Source: Macrosoma leucophasiata (Eukaryota > Arthropoda > Insecta > Lepidoptera > Hedylidae). From it: a stretch of DNA of 64,000 nucleotides. A program made the position numbers and the translations under genes. The number at the start of each line of letters is the position of its first letter. Within the stretch, counting starts at the first letter, position 1. The stretch is from assembly GCA_036365455.1 (NCBI GenBank), contig JAWQUS010000008.1:18459501-18523500 (forward strand), in the 5' to 3' direction. Below are positions 54,761 to 64,000 of the stretch, one piece after another. The notes below the pieces were generated by a model. The model searched no databases and was not told the origin of the DNA. It saw nothing but the letters and a program-made list of their open reading frames with translations.

Positions 54761-56533
54761 TATAAAAACAATCTATGTAACTTTGTTTTCGAAAAATATT
54801 GCAGAATAAGGCCGCCGGGGCGGGCAGTAATTCAATAAAAATTAAATCAATTTGAAAAATAATACCGGATTAAAAAAAAAGTCGATGTAAAAAAGCTTTT
54901 ACTTTACATAGTAAATGTAATTGGTATAATCGTTCTAAGATATTATGAAGATTTTCTTGGCATAAACAAACAGTAAGAGTATATTAGTGAGGTCACGATG
55001 TCATACGTCATTAAATAGTATAATTAATGAGTATTTTAATTTATGTAATTGAAAATGAATTGACGAAGTAGTTATTTTGTCACAACCTGTGATTTATGTT
55101 TCGTTTCAATTATTTATAACGTTTGCAACGTTTAATATTAAAAAGGTGAAAATATAAATCTTTTTCTTATCGTTGTTTTTATCTATTTTTATAATCAGTC
55201 GATAGTCAATATATTATTATATAACTCATTCTCCAATATTTAAGAAACGAAACCTATAGCTGCTCTGTTCACGAAATAAATTATAGTAAACTGGTAAATT
55301 AATATGTCGAAACGGTATAGTAGTGGTTATATTCTTTTTTTGCAATACCGAAGCTGCTTTGAAACAAATCCAGTTTCGCGATATTAAAAATGAAATAACC
55401 GGAAGGAATCAAATAATCCCATGTGCTTTTCGCAGGTAAATAAATTTCGCGCATAGTATGTCAAACTTGGATCGTGGCCGATAATTTTTATCACTGATTT
55501 ATCAAAACACCAGTAGTGCTTAAATATCCCATTTATAAATCATACTACCTATGTCTCATTTTAAGTAGGTTATTTCTGCTCTTATTTAAAACACACATTT
55601 ACATTTTAAGTGTTTCACTATTTTAATATTATATTAATTGATTTTTTGAGACAAAAACTTGTATGATAAATATCATATTTAATACTAAAATGAAATGTAC
55701 TTTACAGTTTTTAAATCATATTACAAAAGAATAAGTAAATACCGTGGCCACTAGTCGTATAAGTACAATATATAAATATATATAAATTACAACAAGAATG
55801 TCGTGACAGCTATTAGTTGGCTCCTTTTGATCTGGGAATAGTTTTTTTACTTTTATTTTATCTTTATCATTCTCATAAAAATGCATAATCAAAATGTCAT
55901 TAAGTCGCATTATTAGATATTGCATGTATTATTTTGAAGACTTAGGCGTTTCTCTATAGTGAATGTAATAAAAATATATTTAAAAAAGCTTTATATTAGT
56001 TTGTATAGTTATGAATTACTGAAACGTTAAAATACAGTTTGTGTTAACATTGTGTATATACTTACCGTATGACTTCTTGCAAGAGAGTGTGTTTTAGATA
56101 ATTCTTTAATGAAAAATCAGCAACATCTACTTTTCCATGAAATAAGTCGCTATTTTTTTTTGTTAGCGTAAACGTTTTGAACTTTGATTAATTTGAACTT
56201 AGTATATAAAATAAAAATATTTGATTCAAAATGTTGTTTCGTATTTATAATAGAGAATAATTATAATTTATTTAAAAACCTACCTATTATAATAAAAATA
56301 AGTAAATAAATGATACTTTCACGTGTGCGTTTTCGGGTTACCAAAAATATATAAGTTTTGCACTTCAATACGTATATGTTGAGACACACGAATTGTTGAG
56401 AATGATGCTAAAAATAACGGCTTATGTTATGTTATATAAAGGATACAAACCGCCTTTATTCATTACATCAGCGCATATTTAACAAGCTAGCTTCAATAAA
56501 CACACTTTGTCTTTGTCACTTGCGTACAGCAAA
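54761..56533. other. Intergenic AT-rich stretch
   Basis: No gene, splice-bounded exon or clear repeat could be supported. Open frames are short and AT-driven. Confidence 0.4.
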
Positions 56534-56757
56534 AATATTGCACATCGAGCCTCCACAAGAGATAATGGGCTACTTTCGACTTAGTAGAGCGACTTATTTC
56601 TGCTATACGCTGCATTCGTAAGCACTGATATGCCAGTATTGGTCAAAACTTGATCAAAATGGTCGACAAACGTGACATAGGTAAGGTGTGAAAGAGATAA
56701 CGCTCTACAGACCCGAAATAGGCCGAAGTCTCCTCAAGATCGATGAAATATTCTTGT
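56534..56757. mobile_element. MITE-like inverted-repeat element, family 2, copy 2
   Basis: It matches the copy at 1971-2196 along its length (GCACATCGAGC, TTCGTAAGCACTGATATG, TTGATCAAAATGGTCGACAA, AAAGAGATAACGCTCTACAG). The ends pair imperfectly (TATTGCACATCGAGC / ATCGATGAAATATTC). Confidence 0.7.
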
Positions 56758-58196
56758 TGAATACTTTACGATAGAAAAACAAAACAACTCATTAAACTAA
56801 AACACGTTTTTATGAATATAAGGGGAAGTATACTCGGATTATAGTTTTGTAATGTAACACAACGTATACTTTTAATGACCCTGAGGTTAGCATAAGAAAT
56901 TGTACATGTACCTACTGTGGTGTACCCCAGTACTCGATTGTTTTGGAGACCTCTTTATATTGTATTGTAGACATACGTAGAGTCAGATGGAGCCAAGAGT
57001 ATGTAAAAATAAAATATAATGAGTAAATAATATAGCATTTCATTTTCTTCAGAACTTGTATAAATTTGAAGTGAGATATGCATGTAAATATCAGGTGATA
57101 AATAATTATAATGTAAATAACGTAATGTTTGCGATAACTTATGCAAATGTACGAAATTTATTTTTGTGTTTCTTAAACATTGTGTGAATCTTTTAAACTT
57201 GTTACTGTTTAAGATAACATTGATTTGTTACGTTTATTTAAATACCTTACACAAAATGAACCTTACACATCTACAGCAATGATTATGATTTGTACATTAA
57301 ATATCTCATCAATTCGTATCTTATATTTAAATTAAAATAATAATTGTGAAAATAAGTGTATCTGTACAAACAGACACCCCTATTTTCACAATTATTATTT
57401 CAGGTCAAATTTGAGCTATCTCTGTCTTAATTATTATGGTTACAAAACCTTTCTCACAACATAATTATTAAACAGAATGTAATAAAATTTCGGGACGATG
57501 ATACATACTATCAAAGGAAGTAGTATATCGGCTAATAGGTATTTGTCTCCAATTGGAGAAGTCGTGATCAGTGTCACGGGTAATACATTGTTGGTTCATA
57601 ATCTTCATTTTATTTTAACACTACCTGCCAGTCGCGATATAATCCGCGTAATTAGTGTTTAGTTTCGAGACAGCAAAAAATGCTTTTTATTCTTCATAAG
57701 GATACAAGCTGTATCAATATTGTTTTCAAATTCAATGAGTGGATAATTTAAAATGTGAAATTCAAGACGTGAGGTGTTTGAAATAATTCATAATAAATGC
57801 AATGCATAAATTATCACATTCGTTAAGTCTTTAATTTGTTGTATTAATCATATAAGTGTATTGCACTAATAATAAATAAGTATGAAATATAGCGCAGATA
57901 CATAAACGTATTAATCTCACGTATACTATATTATATATAAATTTACTGTCGACGTGTTATTCTACTTCCAACTAACAGACCGTCTATATTTATAGACGAG
58001 ACGCACATCAGTGTCGTTGGCATAATATCTTCAAACATGTACCGTATTTGCGCGAACCATAGAAAATATTGAAACTATGGACCGAATGATAAAACATAAA
58101 TGTATTTATAACTGTCCCAGTAGCTGGACAGATTTGAGGATTTAGCCGTAAATTGTTTAATAGTCTAATGGCCGAATACACAAACGTCACTTAACT
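56758..58196. other. Intergenic AT-rich stretch with one perfect hairpin
   Basis: AATAATAATTGTGAAAATA at 57336-57354 recurs exactly inverted at 57381-57399, with a 26-bp loop. Nothing else can be supported. Confidence 0.5.
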
Positions 58197-58200
58197 TTAA

Positions 58201-58455
58201 CCCATTCAATGCGGCGCACGCCGATCGGCGTATTATTTTTTCATACTCAGAATCGGACCACGCCGATCGGCGTAATGTAGAATTGTTTTGTCAATCAAAA
58301 TCTGATGATTTAATAATAAAATATAGACCAATGTGCTAGTAATTTATAAAAGAAATGCCTGGTACAAGTAGTTTCTGGATATTTCAGTTCTAGAAACGTT
58401 GAGTTTTCTTACTCTGGTGCTGAAAACGCCAATCGGCGTATTCCAGGGATTACCA
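58201..58455. mobile_element. piggyBac-like miniature element with CGCCGATCGGCG palindromes
   Basis: TTAA at 58197-58200 is directly followed by CCCATTCAATGCGG, the TTAA + CCC arrangement of piggyBac ends. The palindrome CGCCGATCGGCG occurs at 58219-58230 and 58261-58272, and as CGCCAATCGGCG at 58427-58438 near the other end (GGCGTATTCCAGGG). The right TTAA is not preserved, so the right boundary is uncertain. Confidence 0.5.
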
Positions 58456-58659
58456 AGTTTATTTTTATTGGTTTTAAAAAATAAATATATAATATTATTT
58501 ATATTCTTATATACAAACAGCTAAAAACAATCTATTAAAATAAAACTTTTAAGAAGCTCACGCACGAAAGGTTCCCTAAGATAATTTATAAAAAAAAACG
58601 GCAAAAATTCACGTTTGTTGTATGGGACTCTACCTCTAAAAGTTTCGTTTTTACCTTTT

Positions 58660-58730
58660 AGGTACGGAATCCTAAAAACTGGCCAAGTGCGAGTCGGACA
58701 CGTACATGAAGGGTTCCGTAAAGGCAAGCA
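58660..58730 (+). repeat. Dispersed repeat fragment (AAGTGCGAGTCGGAC)
   Basis: AACTGGCCAAGTGCGAGTCG then GACACGTACATGAAGGGTTC and CGTA is a block I recognise from SINE-like repeats of moths. A degraded relative (CAAGTGCGCGTGTCTGACTT) lies near 44289. Confidence 0.55.
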
Positions 58731-58773
58731 TAGATCAGGGGCATAATAGAGAATAGTAATTTTTTGCCAACAA

Positions 58774-58832
58774 AAAATAACTTTGTTTTTCATAGTGTTT
58801 TACGGAATTTTTATGAAAAACAAAGTTATTAT
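58774..58832. repeat. Local inverted repeat
   Basis: AATAACTTTGTTTTTCATA recurs inverted as TATGAAAAACAAAGTTATT with a 17-bp loop. Confidence 0.75.
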
Positions 58833-60410
58833 TTGCAGTTTTTGAAAAAGACCTATATCCTAAAAACTGCTTACTGTTACTCATTGAAACCAATTTTTGT
58901 TGAACGTTTCCAGTCATATTTTTATAACGAAGTTCGAAAATTATAGTTCCTCCCGTGGACTGGTCGCATGCTTTTTTGACGAGAAATACGGAATTTGATA
59001 CTAATCTATTTCGAGGGTGTCCACAGCTGTAACGAAACCTGAGTAACAAACACTTAAGTTAATGTACAAATTGTCACTTTATAATATTCTGATACTTACT
59101 GGTGGTGACATAAGTGTACGTCGGGGCAAGCGAATCTACGAGGCCTATTGCCCTATAGTTTCCTGGCAGGATTTGAAGGTGATGTATGCATAAAATAACG
59201 GGAAAATGAAGAAGTTAATCTCATATATATTATTTTTATGGGTTTAAGTAAGTCTTTTATCTTTTTTGTAAAAGTAGTCATAGAAATAAAAGTTCATTAC
59301 ACATCGTTGTTAATTATCGGCGTATTTTGATAACAAGGACTGAAACGTTTAAAATTTATTGTACAGAGAAATTTCTTAATATACATTGATTATTATATAC
59401 ATGTACGCGCGACCTGCAACTGTAAGCGCATTTTTTAAGAATATAATACCTACCACTATTGTAACTTGTAATACGATTAGGTATGTAACGAGTTTCATGA
59501 CTAACGTTGAACGCGCAACATTGAAGTTGCATAGTATCCCTTCTGCGCCTAATACATTTAAGATTTACATATTTAAAATGATAAATTGAAGTTTCCCAAA
59601 AATAGTGTGTTGTTTTATTTTAGCTATTATTTTCCTAAAAACATTTTTTGTTTTAGTTTGTTGACTATGTGTTTGTTATCGCAACATATTGCTTATTAGA
59701 GAAAAGAAAGCTTCGAGCGATGTTTAAAGCGTATTATGAGCTTGCGTTACTAAACTCTATTGTTTTATTAAACTATAGCTGAGCTGCTGTATAATTAAAT
59801 TATACAGCAGCTCGCCATTGCGAAATGATTGTGACGTGATGTGAAGATCAACCTATGCATAGAATGTGGTGAGAGAGACGAAATTAAAATATATACAATG
59901 TGTAACAGGTTTAAATGTACAACCCGAAACTAGTTTGTTCAGAATCGATTTCAGGCCTGAACTGAATTTTATCCCAAAATTAATTACAACTAAAGAAATT
60001 ATGGTCACCCAATTGGTGAACAGTCAATAAAAAAGAAAATGAGACTAACATCTATCGAAAATAAAATGCTAGTCGCAACAAGTTTATTAGCACTCGTTGG
60101 GACGTGCATTTAATTATAAGTAATAATTTAAGAAATAAAAAAGTGATAATGAATCTTATTATTAGCGAGTGTTAAAACGGGTACGCAGCTTGCGCTACAT
60201 CACATTGCGACAATGTGCGTGTGTATGTTTGTGTTTTATATACTGTTCGTACAAATTGAGGACAACTTATTTCTAAAATTAAAGAGATTAAATACATTAG
60301 CCTGTAATTTTAGTTCATGTATTATGATTATAACTCCATTTTCTTATCCCCTATATATCTATATGTTAAGGAAAATGAGTGCTAAATGTATAAAAATAAG
60401 GTTGAATCAG
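58833..60410. other. Intergenic stretch
   Basis: AT-rich, no gene. It contains the perfect palindrome at 59781-59813 listed separately. Confidence 0.4.
59781..59813. repeat. Perfect 33-bp palindrome
   Basis: GAGCTGCTGTATAATT, one central A, then its exact reverse complement. It includes GCTGCTG/CAGCAGC blocks. It could form a cruciform or a stem in RNA. Confidence 0.9.
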
Positions 60411-60940
60411 CTGGCAATCTCGGTGGCTGGCGCGAGGGCATACCACGGCCGGTCGCGGGACGCAACTGGATGCTTCGGTATACTGAAGCGTGCCGAAACT
60501 CGCCATGCCGTGCCACGCCGTCAGTGGGCGCCGGCCCTAAGTAGTTTCGCGGACAAACTAATTAGGATAGTAGGGGATCGGCCTACTAGTCAATTTAATT
60601 TGATTATTTCCTGGATAGACGACTGATTACACGATTCAATAAGTTCGTTCAAAGTGATGATTATTCCCTAGTGGTGTACCTAATATTCCCTTTGCTGTGG
60701 TGCTAATCTTACTTCTGCTCTGTGATTTTTTTCTAAAGTTTTGACGCAATGCAAGTTCTTAAAAAAAAAGATCCGGACGAATTGAGGCCCTCCTTTTTTG
60801 GAAGTCGGTTAAAAAGACATATTCGCGATATGTTGCTCCTGCGAAATGCTAATGCTGCTGCGTTAGTCCTAGTCGTTTTGCATCATTTTTATTTTATAGC
60901 TTATTTGGAGGTCACGGACCTGCATCTGCAGGAATGATAC
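60410..60940 (+). repeat. GC-richer repeat-derived segment
   Basis: A GC-rich open stretch (60410-60626) reads AISVAGARAYHGRSRD and beyond without a recognised family. Downstream, CCTTTTTTGGAAGTCGGTTA (about 60791) is the inverse of the AACCGACTTCCAAAAAAGGA block scattered through lepidopteran genomes. I treat the whole as transposon-derived, and no host gene is called. Confidence 0.4.
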
Positions 60941-60947
60941 GGCCATT

Positions 60948-61106
60948 AAAATGAAACTTTACAGATTTATCTCTCGTACGTCTATTAAACTAAAATGATT
61001 GATGATGAAACGTCGTCGGGGTGAATTTTAAAAGGTTTTTAGTTTAATATACGCTACATAAATTCGTAAAAATAGTTTTATTTCAATGAGTGTAGCTCGC
61101 GGAAAC
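60948..61106. mobile_element. Short element with perfect 14-bp target duplication, copy 1
   Basis: Bounded by ATGATACGGCCATT at 60934-60947 and 61107-61120. It contains TATTAAACTAAAATGATTGA and ends TTTCAATGAGTGTAGCTCGC GGAAAC. The same sequence with a different target duplication is at 63106-63252. Arms share an inverted GAAATAAAACTATTTTTACG unit. Long, variable duplications suggest insertion by a LINE-type machinery. Confidence 0.85.
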
Positions 61107-61120
61107 ATGATACGGCCATT

Positions 61121-62977
61121 TTATCTAAGCCACAGATTACTATACTAGGATCTAAGCTACCGAGGCCGTCACGCCCAATGCCAACTTTCACTTCAAACCG
61201 TCTCGAAGTGAAGTCGGTGACGTGACGACATCAACGCAGATGAAAAAACCAAATCCTAAATATGCTTAAGGATTTGAAAACATGCTGTGCGTGTGCCTCC
61301 GCACCGCCGCGCCGTTTTGGAAAATATTTGCCACATGCCGTGCGTGTAATGCCGTACCCGTGGATAGGTGTCGATTACACGCTAGGCGTGTTTCCAGCAG
61401 TGAACGTCCAATTGATTTATTTCATATTATTTTTCATGCAGAAATCTAAAAATAAATACTGTTGGTTTTGAAAATAGACGTGATCTCATCTGGAGCCAAG
61501 GGAGGTTCAAAGTTGTCATCGAAATTGAAACTACATGTTAAAATTCAACTCTATAGGATAAAAGGAGGTGACTCTTTTTCAGCTTATAGGATCTAACTTA
61601 TACAATGTAGGTAAAATAAAAGATTGTAAAATTATAGAAGTGACCTTATTTATTTATTAAATAAAATACAAGTATAATGGTTACAATATAATTAGTAATT
61701 TTAATTAACTTTTTACTTTAGTAATACTACGCAACGCGCGTAACAGGACCGTAGTAAAATTATAACACAAACAAATTAATATTGACATTACGGGTTAAAC
61801 AAATGATAATAATATCACAAACGACGATTGAGTAATAAACAAATGTGAAAAATAAACAAAGCCGGTAAATATAAAATAACAGTGTCTTTAACACGTTGAA
61901 TGTGACAATTGCATTTTGTTGAGAGATTGATAGTACATAGTAAGTGGTAATAAAATATTTGGCGAATAGATAATGTATTGATTTTCCATTCAGTGTAGGT
62001 GGTTCGATTTATCACAACAAAATGTGTGTCACGGTGAGTCAGGTATGCACGTGCAGTCGGCGACAGGTTGAGCTACATACGAAGGCACATTATACTGTGG
62101 TAATACTTAGTCGTTAACTGTAAGTAGATACCTGCTTCTAGTAGATCAGCGAATTTCTTCACAGCGTGAATATGAACTTATGAATATGACAGTGTGGTCG
62201 TAGGATTATTAACTCTCTTGTGTGATGTAGACTATTACAAAGTCAAATCAGCGAAATCAATTGAATACGTGGAAAGTGGTTTGTTCATTCACTAATTTAT
62301 GTTTTGTAACAAATGGTAACATAGTATACAGTAGTTCACTCACAGTGGTGCTATAATTTCTTTACTAAAAGATTTCACGTGTTCACGATACATAAAAATA
62401 CACAAGTATTTGGTTCACTACACGCGGTCACCCTTCAGTATTATGTTATTATTGATAAAAATTATTTATTATACTATCGTTTATAAGTATAGTAGTGTGT
62501 GGGAGACCGCATGATATAAAATATCCTAGCTGAGATCAGTAACATGAAAACTAAATTGAGTGTTTAACTTAGACTGATAATTTAATGATTACTTAAATAA
62601 TAATTAATAAATTCGCTACAATTGCCGTTCTAATATTTTTGTATCTGAATCTCTAAACTAAACAGTGACAAAGATTATCCGTTTTGATAGATTTTTTTTA
62701 AAGATCGTTATAGATATATCAAATATCAGAAATATTAAAATGTATGTACGTTCAAATCATTAGCCGCGCAGTGTGTCTGATATTGCTCAATAATAAAAGG
62801 CACAAGCAACAAATATAAATATATTCTGTATACGACTTAACGCTCTACGAAGTCGAAACTAGCCGATTATCTCTAGTAGGCTTGATGTAGAATATTTCTT
62901 GCTGGGTACTGAACACTTATTTTTCGTAATAAAATATATTTGCATATACATAATATACACATTCTTCAACTTTTTAC
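61121..62977. other. Intergenic stretch
   Basis: A short GC-richer frame at 61262-61471 has no family. A family 2 fragment (CGCTCTACGAAGTCGAAACT) is at about 62840-62915. Otherwise AT-rich with no supportable gene. Confidence 0.35.
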
Positions 62978-63390
62978 TCGTAGGGACTCGAGGGCGTAGG
63001 CATCATCACATAACCTTAACTATTTGCCGCAATGGTAGTCTTCTGCGCCATCATGTTCCGTTTAGATGGTAATGTATGACCGCGCGTAAAAACAATAACA
63101 CCTTATTGAAATAAAACTATTTTTACGGATTTATCTCGCGTATATTAAACTAAAATGATTTTATGATTTAAAAATAGTATCCTAAACTAATAAAAAAATA
63201 GTATCCTAAAATTGTTTTATTTCAATGAGTGTAGCTCGCGAAAACCTAAGAAAATAACACCTTAACTCTTAGGGGTGGCAACGCTTCTGCATTTTGACCT
63301 CCGCTTTTTGTGTAAATGTTTAGGCTGCAGTCATCACTTAACATCCATGTGAACTGCATGCGTGTTTGCCACTTTCGTAGCATAAAAAAA
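62978..63390 (-). repeat. Dispersed repeat family 1, copy split by a nested insertion
   Basis: From CGTAGGGACTCGAGGGCGTAG to GAACTGCATGCGTGTTTGCC. Interrupted at 63106-63252 by the short element with target duplication AATAACACCTTA. Confidence 0.8.
63106..63252. mobile_element. Short element with perfect 12-bp target duplication, copy 2 (nested)
   Basis: AATAACACCTTA at 63094-63105 and 63253-63264 flank an insert that shares TATTAAACTAAAATGATT and TTTCAATGAGTGTAGCTCGC with copy 1. The left end TTGAAATAAAAC is inverted at the right as GTTTTATTTCAA. Confidence 0.88.
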
Positions 63391-63392
63391 AA

Positions 63393-63660
63393 CTAGCTGT
63401 GTCTGGGACTTCGTCCGCGTAGAATTTTTTTTTCCCGTTTTCCCGTTGAAACGTTTTTTATTGATATCCTGGTCCTATTGGTCTCGCGTGATGTTATGCT
63501 ATACCTATAGCTTTTCTCAATAGATGGTCTATATGTAACACAAAAAATATTTTTCTAATCAAACCGGTAGTCCTTGAGATTATAGTGTTCAACCAAACAG
63601 ACAAACTCTTCAGCTTTATAATAAATAATATATAAATTTCATGAAATTCGAAATAAATAA
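63393..63660 (+). repeat. Dispersed lepidopteran repeat (CTTCGTCCGCGTAGAAT type)
   Basis: ACTAGCTGTGTCTGGGACTT, CGTCCGCGTAGAATT, then the AAACCGGTAGTCCTTGAGAT and CCAAACAGACAAACTC segments. Related to the repeat at 28249-28500. Confidence 0.55.
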
Positions 63661-64000
63661 GACAGTGCTTCTTATGCTTAAGCATTTTGTTCTCTAAAAT
63701 GTGTGATTTGCTGTAAATATCCTGAACTTAAACCTATTGTGATGAATTTTGAATTATGGTTACGGGTAAAATCTGACAATATTATTTTTTACGATAGAAA
63801 TATGATTACATTTTCATCATTTACTTATATATTGACACAAAAATGTAAGATCTGTTACATAAATATTACAATTAAGTTACCCCCAAGGTGGTACTTGATG
63901 CACAGTTTATACTACATTATTAATACCTTTATTTCTGCATTAATTTGTAATATAATTGGTTACTGTGGTAATAATTAGACATTTTTTAGCTATACAATTT
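63661..64000. other. AT-rich end of window
   Basis: A plus-strand open frame at 63703-63978 is AT-driven and has no splice or family support. No gene called. Confidence 0.35.

Noticed and set aside
60213..60626. 137-codon plus-strand frame
   Set aside because: The first part is AT-rich hydrophobic chance sequence and the GC-rich second part is flanked by known dispersed repeats; no host gene supported.
63241..63265. CCTAA-like telomeric repeat
   Set aside because: Only one CCTAA unit next to a target duplication; no tandem (TTAGG)n array.

Overview
This window looks like nuclear DNA from a moth or butterfly (Lepidoptera). The sequence is AT-rich. The genes are split into many small exons with GT-AG introns. 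Much of the rest is short inverted-repeat transposons, mariner elements, non-LTR retrotransposon scraps and tRNA-derived SINEs of the kind familiar from lepidopteran genomes. The species call is inference. No rRNA, tRNA gene, CRISPR array or bacterial-type gene was seen.

Left part (about 3.7-17 kb): a minus-strand gene for TFIID subunit TAF4. Five exons join in frame (16042 down to 8177, all introns phase 0, 335 codons). They carry a Gln/Pro/Thr/Val-rich activator-type region followed by the TAFH/NHR1 domain. The C-terminal histone-fold exons were not found, so the gene probably continues past the left edge. A further phase-0 minus-strand exon at 3721-3852 may belong to it. A small coding-like ORF lies inside one intron.

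Middle (17-34 kb): mostly intergenic. It holds an internally deleted RTE-like retrotransposon, a palindromic 151-bp MITE, a 327-bp hAT-type MITE with eight TATCGATA sites, a scarred mariner relic, a 774-bp TIR element, a GC-rich promoter-like zone and an almost complete mariner. Two exon-like segments at 27778-27943 and 29050-29082 are phase-compatible with the chloride transporter gene and may be its alternative N-terminus.

Right-centre (34.7-51.4 kb): a complete plus-strand gene for an intracellular ClC-3/4/5-type 2Cl-/H+ exchanger (Drosophila ClC-c type). It has 15 exons and 768 codons plus stop, reconstructed by splice phase. The gating glutamate (Glu236) and proton glutamate (Glu293) are both present, which predicts an exchanger rather than a channel. 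Two CBS domains close the protein. One intron starts with GC rather than GT. The introns hold a second mariner copy, several copies of one dispersed repeat and retrotransposon relics.

Right part (51.4-64 kb): no convincing host gene. It holds a 544-bp inverted-repeat element with a truncated THAP zinc-finger ORF behind a CRE palindrome, a CR1/jockey-like retrotransposon end, a piggyBac-like miniature element, and a short repeat present twice with perfect 12-14 bp target duplications, one copy nested in another repeat.

TAF4 (transcription initiation) and ClC (endosomal acidification) have no evident functional link. They are neighbours separated by repeat-rich DNA. Exon coordinates come from reading splice sites and phases by eye; no alignment or transcript data were available.
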